64,000 bases of DNA, from NCBI GenBank assembly GCA_019843655.1, contig JACDQD010000011.1, forward strand, positions 12,876,604 through 12,940,603. The letters are read 5' to 3'. Of this stretch, positions 41,909 through 53,521 are shown piece after piece (positions within the stretch are counted from its first letter, which is position 1; every line of letters starts with the position of its first letter). The notes under the pieces were generated by a model. It was not told where the DNA came from. It worked only from the letters and a program-made list of their open reading frames with translations, and did not search any database. This DNA is from Lethocerus indicus. Taxonomy: Eukaryota > Arthropoda > Insecta > Hemiptera > Belostomatidae. Both the position numbers and the translations under genes were made by a program.

Positions 41909-41941
41909 GGGGCGGGGGCGGCTGGCGTAGGGGGCGGGGGG
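41909..41941 (+). other. G-rich stretch with quadruplex potential
   Basis: Four G-runs of four or more (GGGG, GGGGG, GGGGG, GGGGGG) are separated by C, an 11-nt segment and C. The middle loop is longer than the usual 7 nt, so folding is possible but not certain. Confidence 0.5.
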
Positions 41942-43456
41942 AATGGAGAGGCGAGGTGGAGAAATTACGATTTACATAATGCCGGCTCAATCTCGTTTGA
42001 ACCCAATTTACGATTGGCTTTTAGACGTCATCATAAACGCATTATCCTATTAAAGTCAATTACACTATTATTGTTTCCGTCCCTTCGCGGCCCCTCCCCC
42101 CACCCCACAATCAACGGAGTCGGGCCCAAGGTAATAATTGATGTCTCGTCGGGTGAAGGGGGAGGGAGGATATATAAGAGAAATTAAAAACAATTTTGTT
42201 CCCCAATTTGATTTCCGATTGACTTATTCATTAAAAACCCGTTCCCAATTTCCGAACCCAAAGAAAATTATACATTCTCGGACGGGGTTTTGGACCCAGA
42301 AAAACTCCCTCCTCCTGACCCGACTATTATTTTGATTGCTCTTAATGGGTTTCTACACATCTGAGAAAAAGAGGAATGCGTACGACTTGCTTCGTTTTAA
42401 TTGTACTTTTTTTTGACCGGCGTTCTTTCGTTCCAAATTAGAAAAAGGGTTTGGCCTCGAATGAAATTAATGAGGACTAGTGAACGAGTAATTCAATAGA
42501 TATGTTCCGTTTCTCACAATAAGGGCGACAATTTGCTCCGGTATCATATACTGTGTGTAATAAGATATAGTTCAAAACATACATAAGATAAGATTGTTCC
42601 CCTACTCTACTGCTACGAATTAAAAATATTAATGTGGGTCCGAAAAGATAACAGAACAAAAAACACGCTTGGCGCTCCACATCCAAAAACTCCAGGAGTG
42701 TGTATGAAGACACTGTAGGAGGAGCGGGGCGCAAACAGTTTTTCTTTTTTATAAGAATCCTTTTTTCTCAATTTCGTTTCTATCGTACAAATTATATATT
42801 CTCCCCTCGGGGAGCGAGGATCGACGATTATTTTGATTGCATTTAATAGTCTTTAGACAACACCCAACGGCGCAAAAAGACATCCTCCGAAAGTATGCAT
42901 AACTCGATTCGTTTAATTGCCCCGTTTTTTTTGTTTTCTTTGCCGTCTCATTCTTGTTTGCGCCGCAAAAGGAACGGGGCCCGCGCCAAGGGGATAAATA
43001 AAATACGCCGACCCTGAGACTACACACAATTCCTTTTCGCCCGGCGTTGCGAATTCATTTTAATTGGCCGTCGAGAGAGGAGCGGAACAACGAGTAAAGG
43101 GAATATAAAATGGTGGAGGGGGAAAAAGAACCAACCCGGAGCAATACGAAAATCCAATATCCCGCCAAAGTTATATTGGCGCTGGGAAATGCGAACAGTC
43201 GGAAAGGAGCAGTTTAATTACTCGGCCGGTTGACAGAGGAGGCCTCCAGGAGCCGATTAAGGTTGTACCCTAACAGCCATTAACCGGGGTTTTCGCCCGG
43301 ACTTTTGTACCTGCCAATTTTTTTTCTCCCGCTTATTTTTCCATTTTCTTTATTCTTTTCCGCCTACGAAGGTAAAGGACACCAAAAAAAAAATGAAGTG
43401 GCGACCGTGAAGGACCACCCGAACGAGAGGACGGGGGGGGGGCAAGGTTTCAGCAA

Positions 43457-43480
43457 CCGAGGGCTCCGACCAGCCCTCGG
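43457..43480. other. Perfect 9-bp GC hairpin
   Basis: CCGAGGGCT (43457-43465) and AGCCCTCGG (43472-43480) are exact reverse complements around a CCGACC loop. There is no following T-run, and a bacterial terminator is not relevant in this context. Confidence 0.85.
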
Positions 43481-44622
43481 ACCATAAATATTTGCATAAA
43501 TTACAAAGACACCAGATGTCGGAAAACCAGATGTCCTACCTGGTAACAACAATCTGGAGAGATGTTGATATAATAGCACAAGACCTCATATGCGCTCTTA
43601 ATCCCATATTAATAAATATTTTAATGTATTTCCAGAGCGGTACTTGGACAGAAGACTCGCATACAGCGCCCCAACGTACCGAAACGAAACGATGTTACAC
43701 AGCTGTTACTACACAAAACACCTCGGATAACAGATCTAAATTATTACTTTCGAACAAACTGATAATTTACAACTGAATATTGAATCGGTTTCTGGGGAGG
43801 CCAATTCAATTCCCATAAAATCCAACCGCACAATTCATAATGATTTAAAAGTCGCCGGGTTCGTTCACGAACCGGTAGCTTCCAGATGTAAATCACTTCA
43901 ATTCTAAACTATCCCATCATTCCAATCCTTATGATTTCTTCACTACCTGAGTAAGGACAAGGGCAGGAGCACAACTACTAAAACAGATGGGTGGCTTCTT
44001 CCTAAACTTCTTCTGTTTGATAGTAAAAGTGTAGTTTTAACTAAAATAGTATATTTGTTCATACTTAAATATAAAACATGTAAATCCAATTTGTATTTTC
44101 GTAATTGTGTAGCGTTCGCATGATCTACAGACAGTGGAGTACACTTCGCGTAGATATAGCGTCCAAGTTTAGACAGACAGTGGTTCCTAAATTTTCTTTG
44201 CCTGGGGGCGAACGAAATTTGGGTTTTCTGTAAAATCTACGCCGGCCACACAATTCTTTTGGATCCAGACGAGACATTCGAACGCGAAATGGCCATCTTG
44301 AATTACAGGTGTGTCACGCTTCCAGGTCCGCAACACCACCAGGAAATTCCGAGTAATCGGAACACTGAGAGGCAACAGAAAGGAAATTCATTCAGCGGCC
44401 GGCAATAATGAAGGCGGGAGAAACAGAGGGGGAGGGGGGAGGAGGGCGGCATTGTGCCTGAGAAACCAAGCCTAACCGAACCCGGCCTTTGAAAATCCTC
44501 GATCGTTAACACCATTAAAGAGTCCCCGAACCTTTATAATCCCTCTCGAAACGGTCCGTCTCTCCTTCATTTGCATATAAAGTAAAACGGGAACCGAATC
44601 CATTTTTCCGGAGAGGAAACCG

Positions 44623-44646
44623 TTTTTATTTATTTATTTATTTTTT
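44623..44646 (+). repeat. (TTTA)n microsatellite
   Basis: Four to five TTTA units flanked by T-runs. Confidence 0.85.
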
Positions 44647-45004
44647 AATTAGCCGAGAGCAGACAACAGAAAATTAAAAACTCTCGTACGCCTTTCGAAA
44701 GAAAAAATATACTGGGTCGCCATCAAAGTCGTTGCGGGGGAATTAATACACGGACCAGAACAAATAAGATTCTCCCACCTTCCTCGACTAATTACATTGA
44801 GACCGGCGTCGGGTGGGGGTCAGAAGCTTTTTATCTCGGACAAATTATCTACCGAACATTGGAAGTATTAATTAATTTTCCGTAATGGGAAATAAGGCGG
44901 CGGGCGTAAGTGGCTGTCGGGCTAAATTACTCAGAATAATAGTAAACAGTTACGAAGTATTATTAGTATTGGACCGAAATTCTAAGTAAAATAATAGAAT
45001 AACT

Positions 45005-45066
45005 TACGAATCCAACCCCAATCTCTCTGTATACAAGTCATGTCACTTACCTGAAAACAAAAAGAA
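45005..45066 (-). repeat. Ratchet-like repeat, copy 2
   Basis: On the minus strand CTATTAAC (branchpoint-like) is followed by a nearly pure pyrimidine tract, TTTTCAG and then GTAAGTGACATG (junction between 45051 and 45050). This is the best splice-signal match of the three copies. The sequence after the donor resembles the 60.17 kb copy for about 60 bp. Confidence 0.65.
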
Positions 45067-46091
45067 AAAGAAGTGTTAATAGCAGAAAGAATATTTTCAG
45101 ATTGTCTACAATTTATACATTTAACTGAACCGAGGCCGCGATCCGGAATTGAATCTACAGCCTAGTCTGGTCAAAGACCGTTTTGTCTTAACAGTTTACG
45201 CTGTAAAAATTTTTAATAAATGATGCTTCATGCCCAGCGTCTCCACATCTCCCTCGCAGTATAAGCCGTTAAAATATGAATATAAAGGAGAAGCGAGACG
45301 CTAAAAATGAGTAAGTTATGCCGTTAGTAGAAGAACTAATAGGCCGAAAGGAGGGACGGTCACGTTCGAGTGACCGCCGCCACTCTCGGGGACCGGGGCT
45401 CGAGTTGGGCGAAAATTAATGTACTGCGGGGAGCATCCTCAGTAGCGCTGTGAAAAATTATACAAATAAACCCCGGCACACGGACGGACGCACACGGGCA
45501 CACGAACGGCCCAGGATGTTGGTACGGGGCCAACGGATTTCTGAGAAGCCGACTGCCCTGCCCTCCGAGAGCCCCCACCCGGCGGCGCGTCCGTTTCGGT
45601 TTTTTCAGCGTCAAAACGGCTCCTTTCGAACGGGGTCAATTAAACGACGCCTCCGGGGCCAAGGGAGGATCGATAGCCCGGAAGGAGGGGGTGATCCCCG
45701 CGAAACCGGGGTTGGGGGTCCAACATGTGGCGTTTTAGCGCAAAGAAATATCTGGAACGGACGATTGAATCGCGATCTGAACATTCCCAAAGAATGTAGA
45801 GGTTCAGCCAATTGTCAGTTCCACCCACAAGTGCCAACAAACTCCTTTGCTTCAATATGTGTAACACGATTATTTATAATGGCCTCCTTGTTTCTATACA
45901 CAGGTCATTTCATGAAACCATAAACAAAGTGCAGATACCATTTTAAATTAGTAAGAAATAGTTATCATTATAAACTGCCGGTAAGATCGCGTAATACATT
46001 GGGGAGGACCTCGGGCAGCAGGTTTAGAACCCCTTGGCCGCCCGAGGTTCTTCCTGTTTTTGGAAAGGTTTATTCCCACTATTTATTTCAG

Positions 46092-46210
46092 GGTCCGGCC
46101 CTGACGACAATGGCGTCTGCAACTACTGGAGCTGGCTCGAGTGCCCCCCAAAAAACTGGAAGAATTTCGGACAGCGTCTGCATCCGGATCTTACCGGGGA
46201 TTATAACACA
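46092..46210 (+). other. Weak internal-exon candidate
   Basis: An acceptor-like TATTTATTTCAG precedes an open stretch reading SGPDDNGVCNYW and onward, with C or G at many third codon positions early on, and ends before GTAATA. The reading continues open to 46393 without a stop. No known domain is recognised. Other frames are also open here and no neighbouring exons were found, so this may well be chance. Confidence 0.12.
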
Positions 46211-46282
46211 GTAATAATCCGGATTCTGATCGGGGATGACTTAAAGAAATATCCTGAAACGTACTATAGAAAATGGCTACTC

Positions 46283-46312
46283 CACACACACAGACAGACA
46301 CGCGCGCGCGCG
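46283..46312. repeat. Alternating CA/CG tract
   Basis: A CA run, CAGA units and then six CG dinucleotides form about 30 nt of largely alternating purine-pyrimidine sequence, a form that can adopt Z-DNA. Confidence 0.85.
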
Positions 46313-49300
46313 TTTTCTAAAAGCGGGTCAGAAACGACACCCGGGACGGGCGTCCAATTTCGGACAGGCGTCGCATCATGCCCTTGCCCATAATTAAAAC
46401 TCTCGCTGGATGTGTGCACGAATCCACTATTAAATTCTCAGGGCGTCCCGCATACAAATTTGTAACATTTGTGCTGAGAGTTATAAACGACGACAAAAAA
46501 CAAGAGTAAGACCCAACATTGCTCAATATGTTGTGAATAGAATTTATGTCTCAGTCGTATAAAATAACGCGGTAATATTGCAGTATTCATAGCATAAATG
46601 TTTGGAATGTAAATTTGTGGTACGGATTTTGTTCGGACTCGTTCTTACAATTTAGACGGTTCCCGGTGTTTAGAGAGACGACTGTGGGGCCTAGGCGCGG
46701 GGCTCAGAAATAGACACGGGTTCGGGGCGGGGGGCTTCACAACAGAATTAGCGGCCCCACCACCCGGCTCACACAAGCACACGCCCAGAAGAACACATAA
46801 ACAGAGAGAGAAACACTCGGTCACGTGACCGAACCGAGTGGGTAGGCGTCCCGTTTTCAATTTCTGTCCCAGTATCGAATGCTGGAGTCAAATGCCAGGT
46901 CTAAAAGCGATGGGCGCCATTAAAAAATAATGAATACGCCTATGAAATAATTCTTTCTTACGAGGAAAACATTAGCAAAATCGCACGAGTGAAATTAAAA
47001 GAATATATTATATTCGTTCTATAGAAACATGATAAAATATTTAGAAGAAAAACTGTTACTAAGGCTTTGAATCTGCCACCCGTTTCTTAGGACAGGCTTC
47101 CGCGTTCATAATTTTCTAAACGAGATTCAACTGTCACTTTCTGTTTTCCCCCGAAGGCGGACACAAGACACGGTGCGTACGCTCGGTCTCGCAACTTTCA
47201 AAAACATACACTCGGAGCGGTGACATAACAATAATGCACGTGTGTTATGCACGCGTCACCGTCACGATTCCGAGTTGCAAAACCCCGTGAGCTGCGTATA
47301 CATACAACGGAGGTGCTTCGAGATGTATCGCCGCGCTTCGCTACGTCTTATTCCAAATTCGCTTATATTACATATAACATTACAGAATAAGAAGTATATA
47401 AGGCAAAGCACAAGCTACAAGACACATAGACACATTACGTAACTTCTTATTGTCGGTAATATGCCTACGAATTTATTGGTCCAACAAACTAATCAATAAA
47501 CATACCACTGAACATATAAACATAATACATCCTGTATTAAATATTGTGCTTTTTCATATTCCTATTGGTGGGGTGTCGGGAATATAGCCAATTAATTGTA
47601 GAACAATCATTTTACTGTTAATTACATTCTGTTGTTAACCGAACAACTGAACAGAACTGCGAACTGCTAATGAAGCTATTATTGCTTAAGAGCCAAGCGT
47701 GTGCAGCCCCCATTATTTCATGGGCCGACACATTTAATGAAAAACAAAAATCGGGGCTAATGCGGAACGTTCGTTCAACAAAGAAAATTGAAAATGACGT
47801 GGCCATGACATGAGTTACTTCGGAATCCATACAACCCTAGAAGATTAATACCATAACATGGTAATTGCCACACTAGTAATTAAATGTTTCTGGTCTTCTC
47901 CGGATTGGTAGTTAGTAATAATAGTACGTGATAACGAAAACACCCCCATAATAATCGGTCTAGGTGAGAACCGAGGATTGATTTAAATATGGCAACGTGT
48001 TCCCAATTATTGAAACAAATACGATACGAACATTCCTAAACTTATCATACTCAAATAAAATTTTATAAAATCCATTAGCCATTTTAGCTTAGGTGGGGGG
48101 AGAAACATACCTGAACACATAAAAACTAAATTGAATGCGTTCTCTGAGGTCGCGTATAAAAAGGAAGCTGATCACAGGGGAGGATTTTATGGCGCATTTT
48201 TATGACTGATCAAACATAAGAGGGTCGAGAGTAATTCACTAGGCCAACCCCCATCAATCTTGAGCTGGGCCGCAGGGGGCGGCTCGCTTTCTACCCCACT
48301 TCCACAAACAGACGACGTCACCGTATTAATCTCAATTTTATACGAATTGCCTTTTATCTTTCGGCCGCATTTTAAAAGCCCATAACGCACGCGAAAGACG
48401 GCCATTTTAAATTCGGAAAAATTCTACACTTCGTTAGCGGTGTCTTTCAACGTTAACAAAATTTGAGGAGCCAATTCAAACTTTCTAAAATTTTGGATGA
48501 AATCCGATCCAAGGCAAAGTTGTGCTATCGAACAACATAAAAAATGGTAAACATTTCTTGCAGTGTTTAAGTTCAACTAAAATAACTGTTCATTAGGAAA
48601 AAAACTGGTAAGGAATCAACATGTACAACGTTTAAAAGGGGAGATTCCCCATTAACGTAGGGAAATGGAAAGGTAAACCTGCGAAGTTTGAAATGCAAAG
48701 ACCAATTCAGTAATACCATTATTTAAAGACAAAGCCCCATTATTGTTCGGAAGCCAAAAGCGAAACGGGGTGGGGAGTCGGTCGGACCGTAATAAGCCAA
48801 TTGGACGACTTCATTCCGTCTCGAAAAGCGGCCTCTCCGCGAAACCATTTGTAATTTCCCCTTCCTCGGCCGTGCGCCGGCCAGTGCCGGCACAGTTATG
48901 TAAAATATCCCGCGGCACAGTCTACGACGGGGACGATTATCACGTGACCCGGCCGTATATGTCCGACGGGGCCGAACTCTAATAAATAAATACATTAGGG
49001 GGTTCAATTTAAGTTCGGGGACCCGGAGCGGGCACGCAACGCCAAAAGACGGGTATAATTCGCCTCGAGAGCAGTACGACCCCCGGCCACGGTGCCCCTC
49101 GGCAAGCTTGTGCTATTACTCCGACACGATAACGCTGAAAAACGCTTTCAAAGAAAACCCCCCTCTTTCCCATTCGGCTTTTTATCTTCGCCCGCAGTCA
49201 CGGAAGTATATACGCGGACCCGGGGTATCGGGCAACGCCTGAGTGAATGGATGACACCTAGAAACGGTAATACAATCATATACATTTCGGCGACTCCACA

Positions 49301-49767
49301 GATAACGACTGTCTTGGTATAACTTAAAAAAATGCCGTATTTGTCAGCAGTATTGTTTGCGTAATACAATTATTTGAGGGGCCAGTCGTAAGTAAATAAC
49401 GCCCATGTACGGTATGACTACAGGGTATTATTTTCACTTTTTTTCTGTTAAATTTGTAATATGATATCGTTGAATTCGATGTTCGGAGTCCCCGTCTGTT
49501 GAGCCCATTCGTCCAACGCTCAGTAATAATTTAACAAGTGTTATCGTTATGAATGATGTATATAAAAATTAATAACGACCGCTCTGGTGTTCAACAGTTT
49601 AATATACGGGCAGATATATATTTTCCTTTAGTAGAACACGAGGCGAATTTCATTTTTAGAAACGGAGCCTCTCACCGAACCTCGTTGGGCTGCCAACCAA
49701 AAGTCAGCCTTACACATGTGTCAGTGAATCCCGACTACCGAACACAACTCTAGAGTACAGTGGAAAT

Positions 49768-50395
49768 CGTTTAACACGAAACCATGCCGAGGGCTGAAAT
49801 ATTTATTATTCGCGTTAAAAGAATTCGCTAAACGATGCATGCAAAACAAACTCACGAGTGTTTTCGATGCCGTAATAACAGAGTTCATGTTAAGATTTAT
49901 TAGTCGTACGTACATTGTCAAATACATCACATTACGTACAGCATTAACACGTCAGATATTTAATACATTTAAACGAAAATTTTCATGAATATTGTAACGA
50001 ATGAAAAATTTGATCAAACCATCAAATTGTCGGACTTACAGTCCTGTGGGATCTCCTACGGAAGTTCGTAAATCGAAGCCTAATTGTCATTTCGTGCTAA
50101 AATCAAACAGACCTATGAAATTACATGGTATTTTGTCGCGACTAGAATATTATTTTGTGTTAACCGATTTTTCACGGTTAAACAACGTTTTCGTGTCGGC
50201 CATATTTTTCTGCCACTCGTTAAATCCTTAAACGCTCGTAAATTGCACAAACCGAAGTTCAACACTCCTTCCACATTCAAAGCCCCCCCTTATCTTTAAA
50301 TTTGCTTTATGTTAGACCAGTTTCGTCTAGTACTATAGTGAGGCACCTACCTCTGTCGTTGGGTCATCCTTGCGGTTTTGGTTTTTTCCTCTACA
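49768..50395 (-). mobile_element. Diverged interspersed repeat, copy 1, ending at a hammerhead-like motif
   Basis: This segment aligns in order with 60828-61490. Shared blocks include CGTTTAACACGAAACCAT (18 nt identical), a block around GTAATAACAGAGTT or GTAATAACAGAATT, a GAAATTAC block, TAAACAACGTTTTCGT (16 nt identical) and an AACCGAAGTTC block. On the minus strand GAAACTGGTCTAA (50323-50311) matches the 3' half of the dispersed motif, with ACTGGT keeping stem III pairing through a G-U pair. The 5' CTGAAGA box is not recognisable. No reverse transcriptase or other coding capacity is seen, so it is a fragment or a non-autonomous element. Orientation is set by the motif. Confidence 0.7.
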
Positions 50396-51194
50396 AACGA
50401 ATCTGTGTACCGCCCGTTATTCTTCAAGTTAGTAACGATAGAGGAAAGAACAAATGCACGGTATAGTATTTTTGAAGGACGGGAATATTATATTGTATTA
50501 TTCGATTTTTCTTGTTATAAGTTGTCTTGTTGAATGATTTGCCGCCGCACTAGCCGTACTGCCCGAATAAGTGCAATAAACTTGGACTGTGGCCGCATGA
50601 AAAAGGCCGGGTCAATTTCACCGGTCTTTGAGACAATTCAAGCTCCGGGGCGTATAGCCGGGAGCGACCAATAGCCTACTTTGTAGGCGAGGCACCGAGT
50701 ACAAAAAGGTGAGGCACGGGGAGAGAGGGAGAGAGAGAAAGGAGGGAGGGGAGGGAGAAAGGAGTGAGATAGTAGACGGGGGGGGGTAACAATCGCTCGG
50801 GGCGGACAGTCAGTGACCCAAGCAGGGGGACCCGTCATCGCTGCGGCACCCCCCTCAGTCGGCACCGACAGAACGACAACAATAACAACCGGATAAAGAC
50901 CGGAACCGCGCCCGCCTCGACACCCGGGCCCCCTCGCAGGAATTCCAACCGGTCCACGGGCGCGCAAAAAAAAGGACACAAAACGGGATCAATCCCGCCC
51001 GAGCATTTATCTCGAAGGGCATTTTTCACTATGGGACGCACGCGACTTCAATATATATTTAAAACATCAACGGACAATCGCCCACTAAAAAATAAAAACC
51101 TAGGCGGAAGATGCTACAGAATTTGTTGAATATAATACCTGTGATTAGTAATTTTTTAACTATATTTAACGCAGTAGATTTCATGTGTTTTTGT

Positions 51195-51262
51195 CTCCTC
51201 TCGCTGGTTTTGTCTTTTGCTAGACCGGTTTCGGTTGCCCACCATCTTCAGTAGCGGTGTTA
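51195..51262 (-). ncRNA. Hammerhead-ribozyme-like motif, best-preserved copy
   Basis: On the minus strand, 51255 to 51219 reads GCTA, CTGAAGA, T, GGT-GGGCA-ACC, GAAA, CCGG, TC, TAGC. GCTA and TAGC pair as a 4-bp stem I, GGT and ACC as stem II, and ACCGGT is self-complementary as stem III. All invariant hammerhead core positions (CUGANGA, GAAA, U16.1, C17) are present, with predicted cleavage after C at 51223. One unpaired U between A9 and stem II departs from the canonical core, and stem III has no loop, so activity would probably need a dimer or may be absent. The tail CAAAAGACAAAACCAGCGAG (51218-51199) is family-specific. Hammerheads of this type are known in Penelope-like elements; assignment to that group is an inference. 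Confidence 0.5.
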
Positions 51263-53433
51263 GTCAGAAGTGACTTGTTAGTCACACAGTAACTAACAAA
51301 AAAAGGTACCTACGTATCTAACGAACGAAATCTACGGTATTCCAACCTCTCGCAGACCACAAAACATGTATTCTAAACTATATTTAAGTTTCCCAAAAAA
51401 ATGCATATTTATGTAGTACGTGCCGACAGAATCGTCTTCAAAGTCTTCGACTTTGTAGTAGCTTATATCGACATCGGGCTATTTTCTCGGGGCTAGGAGA
51501 TTGAAATGTATTTTGTTTTTAAGACTCTTAGTATTCCAAAATTATTGTATTCAAACGATTCGAATATAAAACTGCGACATATCTCATAAAACGACGATGT
51601 CATTAATCACGAAAAGCGGCGAGGTTGTTGGGAAGGACAAAAGAAAGCTTAAACACAGAGAATGGAGCGGCTTCGATGGGGGGAAAGCGAAGCATGAAAA
51701 GTCTTTAATTGGTATTCAAGCCTCTTTAACCGGAAAATTTACGACCGACCTCCGATAATCGGACATGTTTCCCACTCCCCGTCCATATAATGATAGAGAC
51801 GCCGAGGTACAAAGCAACAGGGAGATAAAAGAAAAGCGCGAGACCCGAAAGCGAATGATAACAGTCGGAATTATCAGTCCGCGACTGATAATTTATGTGT
51901 CCTTTAGATTGGACCATCTGTTTTGTAAATCATTCAGGCCGTTGCTTTCAATAAAATATAAGTAATAAGGAATTGAGAAGCGCGCGCGAATCGCAGTCTG
52001 GAATCTCTCTACTCGGGGTGATTTGTAGGCCCCCCATCAGACAAAGCATCGGGTCCAAAGGAGACAAACAATTCCGGTTTAAGTATATATACACATATAT
52101 CAACGAATAAGGCTCTGGCGGACACTAAAGTCTATTACAAACATATTGTAAATTAAATATATTAATACACTACGCCAGAAGGAACATATGGAATTCCACA
52201 ATAAATTGGTGTTATATTTTTTTATGATATACTAGAGTAGGATTTACGCCCACATACTCCGTGTCCGGCACCGGCCGAATGGACTTTAATAGCCTAACAT
52301 AACCGAAAAGGTGTCACGCATATTCATGTTTGCCGACGCGTAGGCATAACGCGGTAATTTAAGCATTAATAAATTAAGGATTAGAGCGTATTTATTTTAT
52401 TTTACGTTAGTGCAGCCCTTACTTCGGTTACCGCCTCGGCCTACATCGGGCTTTAAATACGCCCGCTGACCATCTTCCTACCGAGAATATATTAAATAAG
52501 GCGCACATGTACGACTTAATTGTTTCCTAGATCTTTGAATTTCATATTTAAGAGCCGATCGCCAGGTGGTATGAATGAAAAAATAGGCAACCCTGTATAG
52601 ATCCAGGACAGTCTTTAATGTCCCTTATTCTTCGAGTACAAAAAGGTATCCGCTCGAAGGTACGCTTCTTACGTACTGCCGGTTTATCATAATGAAATTA
52701 GAAACGTGCTTCCGGCCGAACAACTTAATGTTTTTCCAATACTACGCGGTAATGTCCCCCAGCATTCGTAAACGGCTTAATTCAAAGCGTTGCCGAACGT
52801 GTTCAAGCTCGAAGCTTAAGGGGGGGGCGAGATAAGGGGGCCTCTCCCAGGGGTTCGCCCCGCGAAATACAATCCGCAAAAAGGAAAGTTTTTCCAGAAA
52901 GGAGCCGAAGAGCCGAGAGAGAATGGGCGAGAAAAGTCCGGGGAAACAAAACGAGGAATCGAAAAAGCGAAACTAAAAAAACAACACGAAAAAGAATGAG
53001 TTGGCAAGAGATAGGCCGAGCTATGAGAGAGGCTAACCTGTTGTATTTAAGAGCATTGTAATATGTAAATGCCAAGACGGCCGAGAATGTTGTTCGCCTT
53101 GGCGAGTGCCTCCACCGCCCCTGCCCCTCACACAGCTCGGCCTCTCACACTCATAACCGAATAAAAGCCGGCGAGCACAACTAAAATTACCCGAATATAC
53201 GAGCGGACGGGGCTAAGGGCGGCGGCTCAAAATACGAGCGATTGCTCGGGGGGGACGGGTGACTCGAGGGGGATATCGGGTGTTGTCAGGGGGGAACCAC
53301 CCCACACCCCGCATACACCTATCGGCCATCGCGGCCGCGTCACCCGCCCGGTTCAACGTATGCATTAAGCCCGACACTGGCCACTCGACGCCTTACCGGG
53401 CGGCCTGCATCCGATAAATGGATACAACAAAGA
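51263..53433. other. No gene seen; non-coding DNA
   Basis: No gene is supported. A 7-bp hairpin, CAAAGTC-TTC-GACTTTG, lies at 51439-51455. The DNA is AT-rich to about 52.8 kb, then GC-rich and CpG-dense from about 53.1 kb. A poly-G run lies near 52820. Confidence 0.5.
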
Positions 53434-53521
53434 GCGCTGTCCCCCCCCCCGCCCGTTTTAACAACTCGACTGGGTCCGATAACACCGGTACGAAAAGCTT
53501 AACGGGGGCGGGGGACAGCGC
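53434..53521. repeat. GC-rich inverted repeat
   Basis: The left arm (53434-53461) reads GCGCTGT, C10, GCCC, GTTTTAA. The right arm (53499-53521) reads TTAACGGGGGCGGGGGACAG then CGC. The arms are complementary over about 20 bp with length differences in the homopolymer runs, and they flank about 37 nt. It could be a hairpin or the termini of a very small element. No target-site duplication is evident. Confidence 0.7.

Larger units (their letters stand above)
39348..45004. other. No gene seen; GC-rich patches and hairpins
   Basis: No gene is supported. CpG-dense patches lie at about 39560-39850, 41880-41960 and 40680-40860. A purine tract lies near 40860-40910, adjacent C10 and G7 runs near 39670, and a (TTTA)n tract at 44623-44646. 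Short perfect hairpins or palindromes are listed separately. I cannot tell whether the GC-rich patches are CpG-island-like promoters; no TATA or initiator context stands out. Confidence 0.5.
45067..49767. other. No confident gene; non-coding DNA
   Basis: No gene is confidently supported. CpG-dense patches lie at 45360-45760 and 48760-49210. A 7-bp hairpin, CGGTCAC-GTTCGA-GTGACCG, lies at 45357-45376. One weak exon candidate lies at 46092-46210 and an alternating CA/CG tract at 46283-46312. A weaker ratchet-like site on the minus strand lies at 48105-48113. Confidence 0.5.

Noticed and set aside
43457..43480. GC hairpin considered as a transcription terminator
   Set aside because: There is no T-run after it and the DNA looks eukaryotic.
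45125..45160. tRNA-like B-box on the minus strand (GATTCAATTCC)
   Set aside because: No T-stem pairing and no A-box at the expected distance.
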